Assembly (NCBI GenBank): GCA_045592865.1
Contig: JAZNVP010000077.1
Coordinates: forward strand, 1 to 8,585
Length of the DNA: 8,585 bases
Reading direction: 5' to 3'
Source of the DNA: RGIG9114 sp045592865
Lineage (GTDB): Bacteria; Bacillota; Clostridia; Oscillospirales; JAGBHD01
Shown here piece after piece: positions 6,743 through 8,585 of the stretch. The notes under the pieces were generated by a model. That model was not told where the DNA came from. It ran no database searches and saw only the letters and a list, made by a program, of their open reading frames with translations. The stretch's first letter is position 1; each line of letters opens with the position of its first letter. Made by a program: the position numbers and the translations under genes.

Positions 6743-6955
6743 ATGAAGTATTCTGTTGATAGATTTGAATCGGATAAAGCTGTTTTAATTAACGAGTTAG
6801 GGGAAAGTGTTGTTATTGATATAGCTATTTTACCAAATCCTTTAAATGAGGGAGACCTTCTTGAGTTTGAAAACGGTGAATATAAGCTTTTAAAAGAAGA
6901 AACTGTGGATAAAAGAAAGGAACTTCATAACAGAATAAAGCGAATATTTAAGTGA
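6743..6955 (+). CDS. DUF3006 domain protein
   Basis: A 70-residue protein beginning MKYSVDRFESDKAVLINELG, with the layout of DUF3006: a short beta-rich domain that starts with a DRFE-like motif, continues through a pair of strands and PNPLNEGDLLEF, and ends in a basic helix (HNRIKRIFK). The molecular role of DUF3006 is not known. The family often lies next to ComEC-like metallo-beta-lactamase-fold genes, as here, 13 bases downstream. AAGGAG is five bases before ATG 6743. An in-frame GTG at 6737 overlaps that ribosome binding site and is therefore rejected. No signal peptide or membrane segment is present, so it is probably cytoplasmic. The last eight bases overlap the end of the opposing gene. 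Confidence 0.85.
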   Translation: MKYSVDRFESDKAVLINELGESVVIDIAILPNPLNEGDLLEFENGEYKLLKEETVDKRKELHNRIKRIFK

Positions 6956-7265
6956 TATAATCTTCTAAAATCTGTTGCAGTTCTGTTTTCGTGTATGCAA
7001 CTATTCCGTCGTTTATTCTTTTAGCGTCGATTTCGGGTAAGGAAGAAATATAAAAATCATATACATACAGAGGAGAGTCTTTACCAAGTTCGAAAACTGC
7101 AATTTTTTCTTCATGACTTTTAATGATATACACGACTTCACTTGATGAAGCACTGTCGGGGTTACTTCTGTCATTATTTAACCCCGTATAGATTGACATT
7201 GTTATCAAAAATACAATCAATACAGAAAGCGCTATAACCGAAATTATAGTTAAATTCTTTTTCAT
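6948..7265 (-). CDS. Small membrane-anchored protein, BofC C-terminal-like
   Basis: A 105-residue protein with a basic start, one hydrophobic segment (about 5-26), and a Ser/Asn-rich linker. An extracellular domain of about 60 residues follows: VVYIIKSHEEKIAVFELG, then LYVYDFYISSLPEIDAKRI, ending in TELQQILEDYIT. The pattern of an IAVF strand, an SLP-x-D turn and a final ELQ-x-LEDY helix resembles small clostridial proteins related to the C-terminal domain of BofC, a forespore protein. I hold this assignment at low confidence. ATG 7265 is chosen because GGATGA lies at a usable distance before it; ATG 7274 would add three residues. The gene is divergent from the penicillin-binding protein, which would fit an envelope role. 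It ends inside the DUF3006 gene end. Confidence 0.75.
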   Translation of the reverse strand: MKKNLTIISVIALSVLIVFLITMSIYTGLNNDRSNPDSASSSEVVYIIKSHEEKIAVFELGKDSPLYVYDFYISSLPEIDAKRINDGIVAYTKTELQQILEDYIT

Positions 7266-7298
7266 TTTTATCATCCAATCTTTTTTTTAAAAAGTATT

Positions 7299-7328
7299 GT
7301 CATAATTTAACTTTTTATACGAAATCAA
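7299..7328 (-). promoter_or_regulatory. Possible promoter of the small membrane-anchored protein gene
   Basis: On the minus strand TTGATT (7328-7323) is followed after 18 bases by TATGAC (7304-7299). The -10 box is poor, so this is tentative. The same TTGATT forms an inverted repeat with the -35 box of the divergent promoter at 7337-7342. Confidence 0.35.
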
Positions 7329-7336
7329 AAAGCAGA

Positions 7337-7365
7337 TTGATTTTTGCCAAATTATGTAGTATAAT
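7337..7365 (+). promoter_or_regulatory. Promoter of the class A PBP gene
   Basis: TTGATT (7337-7342) and a perfect TATAAT (7360-7365) are separated by 17 bases. Transcription from about 7372 gives a very short leader before GTG 7387, whose ribosome binding site GAGG (7378-7381) would then lie close to the 5' end of the message. This position supports translation from the upstream start of the PBP. Confidence 0.75.
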
Positions 7366-7386
7366 GATTTGGATTTAGAGGGTAAG

Positions 7387-8585
7387 GTGAGTTGTTTGGA
7401 AAAATTTAAAAACCTTTTAAGCAATGCGGCAAGGAAAGTTTCCCAAATTTTGTCGGCTGTCGGTAAAAAAGTGAAAGAGAATTTACCTAAAACTATAGAA
7501 AAAATCAAGATTTACGTAATAAAGGCCATAAAAGCTGTAAAACCTTTATTTAGTAAGTTTTTAACTTACATATCTAATTTATACAAAAAAGTGAAACCCT
7601 ATCTTATAAAGGCATTTTCTTACCTTAAAGAACTAGTTTCGAGGTTGAGGAGTAAGCTTATGTCAAGCAAAAAGGCAAAATCTAATAAAGCACCGAAAAA
7701 GAAATCTGTAGGCAGAACTATAGGTCTTGTTCTTGTTAGTATGTTTGCGCTTGTTGTTATTATTGGCTCTATATTTGTTTCTGTAATCGTTGTAATGGTT
7801 AATAATGAGGTTAATGCAGATGGAGAGATTGTTCTCGAGGAACTAAGCCTTAATTATGCAAGTATAATTTACAGTGGCACCGAAGAAGACCCCGTAGAGT
7901 ATGATAGAATCTATAGTGCGGAAAACAGAACCTGGGTTGATTTCAATGATATTCCGGAGTATGTTCGCTATGCTTTTGTAGTAGTCGAAGATGAGCGATT
8001 TGAGTCTCATAGCGGTGTTGACTGGAAGAGAACTATCTTTGCGGCGGCAAATCAGGTTCTTAAAATAACTAATAACCGTCAGGGCGGTTCAACCATTACC
8101 CAACAGTTAATAAAGAATATAACAATGGATAATGAAATCCATTGGACGCGTAAGGTCAGAGAGATCGTCAGAGCTTTAAATCTCGAAAAGAGTTACAGTA
8201 AGGATGAAATTTTAGAAGCATACCTAAACACGATCGCGCTTGGCAACAATACCGCAGGAATCAAGTCTGCGGCAGATTTCTATTTCGGAAAGCTTCCTAT
8301 GGAACTTACCGTTGCAGAAACCGCGACCATTGCCGCACTGACAAGTATGCCGGTGTTTTATGACCCATATATTAACCCCGAAAACAATAAGAAACAGCGA
8401 GAGTATGTTTTAGAGAAGCTTTTGGAGTTTGAGCATATTACCGAAGCGCAGTATGAAGCGGCTTTAGTTGAGGAAATTGTTTTAAGAGACCACACTACCT
8501 CTGAAACCGTTGAAGCTAATATAACAAGTTACTTTACTGATACGGTAATTGAAGAAGTAATTAAAGAACTTATGGAAACTAAAGG
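7387..8585 (+). CDS. Class A penicillin-binding protein, N-terminal part (runs off the right edge)
   Basis: About 400 residues are in the window. Class A PBPs polymerise and cross-link peptidoglycan; only the GT51 glycosyltransferase half is visible and the transpeptidase half would follow beyond the edge. GT51 motifs, numbered from GTG 7387, are EDERFESHSGVDW (Glu201 is the expected catalytic residue), GGSTITQQL (233-241), RKVREIVRALNLE (255-267), EAYLN (277-281) and YFGK (299-302). A membrane anchor spans about 111-138. The first 91 residues are an unusual Lys-rich, probably helical cytoplasmic extension with repeats of the KKVKP type. GTG 7387 has GAGG five bases upstream; TTG 7396 is an alternative. 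ATG 7660, residue 92, also has an excellent GAGGAG at seven bases and would give a normal-length PBP. I favour the long form because the 91 codons are open and the only good promoter lies before 7387. Confidence 0.9.
   Translation, partial: MSCLEKFKNLLSNAARKVSQILSAVGKKVKENLPKTIEKIKIYVIKAIKAVKPLFSKFLTYISNLYKKVKPYLIKAFSYLKELVSRLRSKLMSSKKAKSNKAPKKKSVGRTIGLVLVSMFALVVIIGSIFVSVIVVMVNNEVNADGEIVLEELSLNYASIIYSGTEEDPVEYDRIYSAENRTWVDFNDIPEYVRYAFVVVEDERFESHSGVDWKRTIFAAANQVLKITNNRQGGSTITQQLIKNITMDNEIHWTRKVREIVRALNLEKSYSKDEILEAYLNTIALGNNTAGIKSAADFYFGKLPMELTVAETATIAALTSMPVFYDPYINPENNKKQREYVLEKLLEFEHITEAQYEAALVEEIVLRDHTTSETVEANITSYFTDTVIEEVIKELMETK
7647..7662 (+). promoter_or_regulatory. Internal ribosome binding site and second start in the PBP gene
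   Basis: GAGGAG (7647-7652) lies seven bases before an in-frame ATG (7660), an arrangement as good as any start in the window. Initiation here would give a PBP without the 91-residue extension but with its membrane anchor and glycosyltransferase intact. The two starts are not exclusive. Confidence 0.5.

Noticed and set aside
7289..7316. AAAAAGT/ACTTTTT inverted repeat as a terminator
   Set aside because: Seven weak, mostly A-T pairs enclose a 14-base loop in a divergent intergenic region, where neither strand needs a terminator.
7287..7508. Minus-strand open frame of 73 codons opposite the PBP start
   Set aside because: It runs through the divergent promoters and antisense to the PBP extension, whose Lys and Phe codons generate it. 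No supporting ribosome binding site was seen.

Overview
The window looks like chromosome of a low-GC Gram-positive anaerobe of the Clostridia, probably an Oscillospirales/Ruminococcaceae-type gut bacterium. This placement is inference. It rests on the AT-rich sequence, strong GGAGG-type ribosome binding sites, near-consensus sigma-A promoters, and the gene set: a SpoIIIE/FtsK translocase, a clostridial-type YgiQ, a ComEC-like hydrolase paired with a DUF3006 protein, and a class A penicillin-binding protein. No marker gene in the window fixes the genus.

Left part (1-640, all minus strand). A tRNA-Trp(CCA) and a tRNA-Thr(GGT) gene form a small operon with a perfect consensus promoter and an intrinsic terminator. 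Beyond the terminator lies a compact array of seven different short hairpins (222-388) joined by constant ATGATAT/ATATCAT linkers. Next come a strong promoter embedded in a 9-bp dyad and the start of an unrecognised small protein that runs off the left edge. The array and the dyad are the least explained parts of the window.

Middle part. A minus-strand secreted polysaccharide deacetylase (639-1487) is divergent from a four-gene plus-strand block (1592-6955): ftsK/spoIIIE, ygiQ, a membrane-anchored ComEC-like metallo-beta-lactamase-fold hydrolase, and a DUF3006 protein. The four genes are separated by 0 to 41 bases and are probably co-transcribed from one promoter before ftsK. At the ftsK-ygiQ junction a perfect 11-bp hairpin sits between a strong Shine-Dalgarno sequence and the likely ygiQ ATG, so folding would bring the two to normal spacing.

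Right part. A short membrane-anchored protein on the minus strand (6948-7265) meets the DUF3006 gene tail to tail with overlapping ends. It is divergent from a class A penicillin-binding protein (7387 to the right edge). That protein has an unusual Lys-rich amphipathic N-terminal extension and a second, well-placed internal start. Only its extension, membrane anchor and glycosyltransferase domain are in the window.

The functions present are chromosome segregation (FtsK), envelope synthesis and modification (PBP, deacetylase), a secreted or surface nucleic-acid or phosphoester hydrolase candidate, and translation (tRNAs). The core genes look ordinary. The interest lies in the RNA and DNA structures around them.
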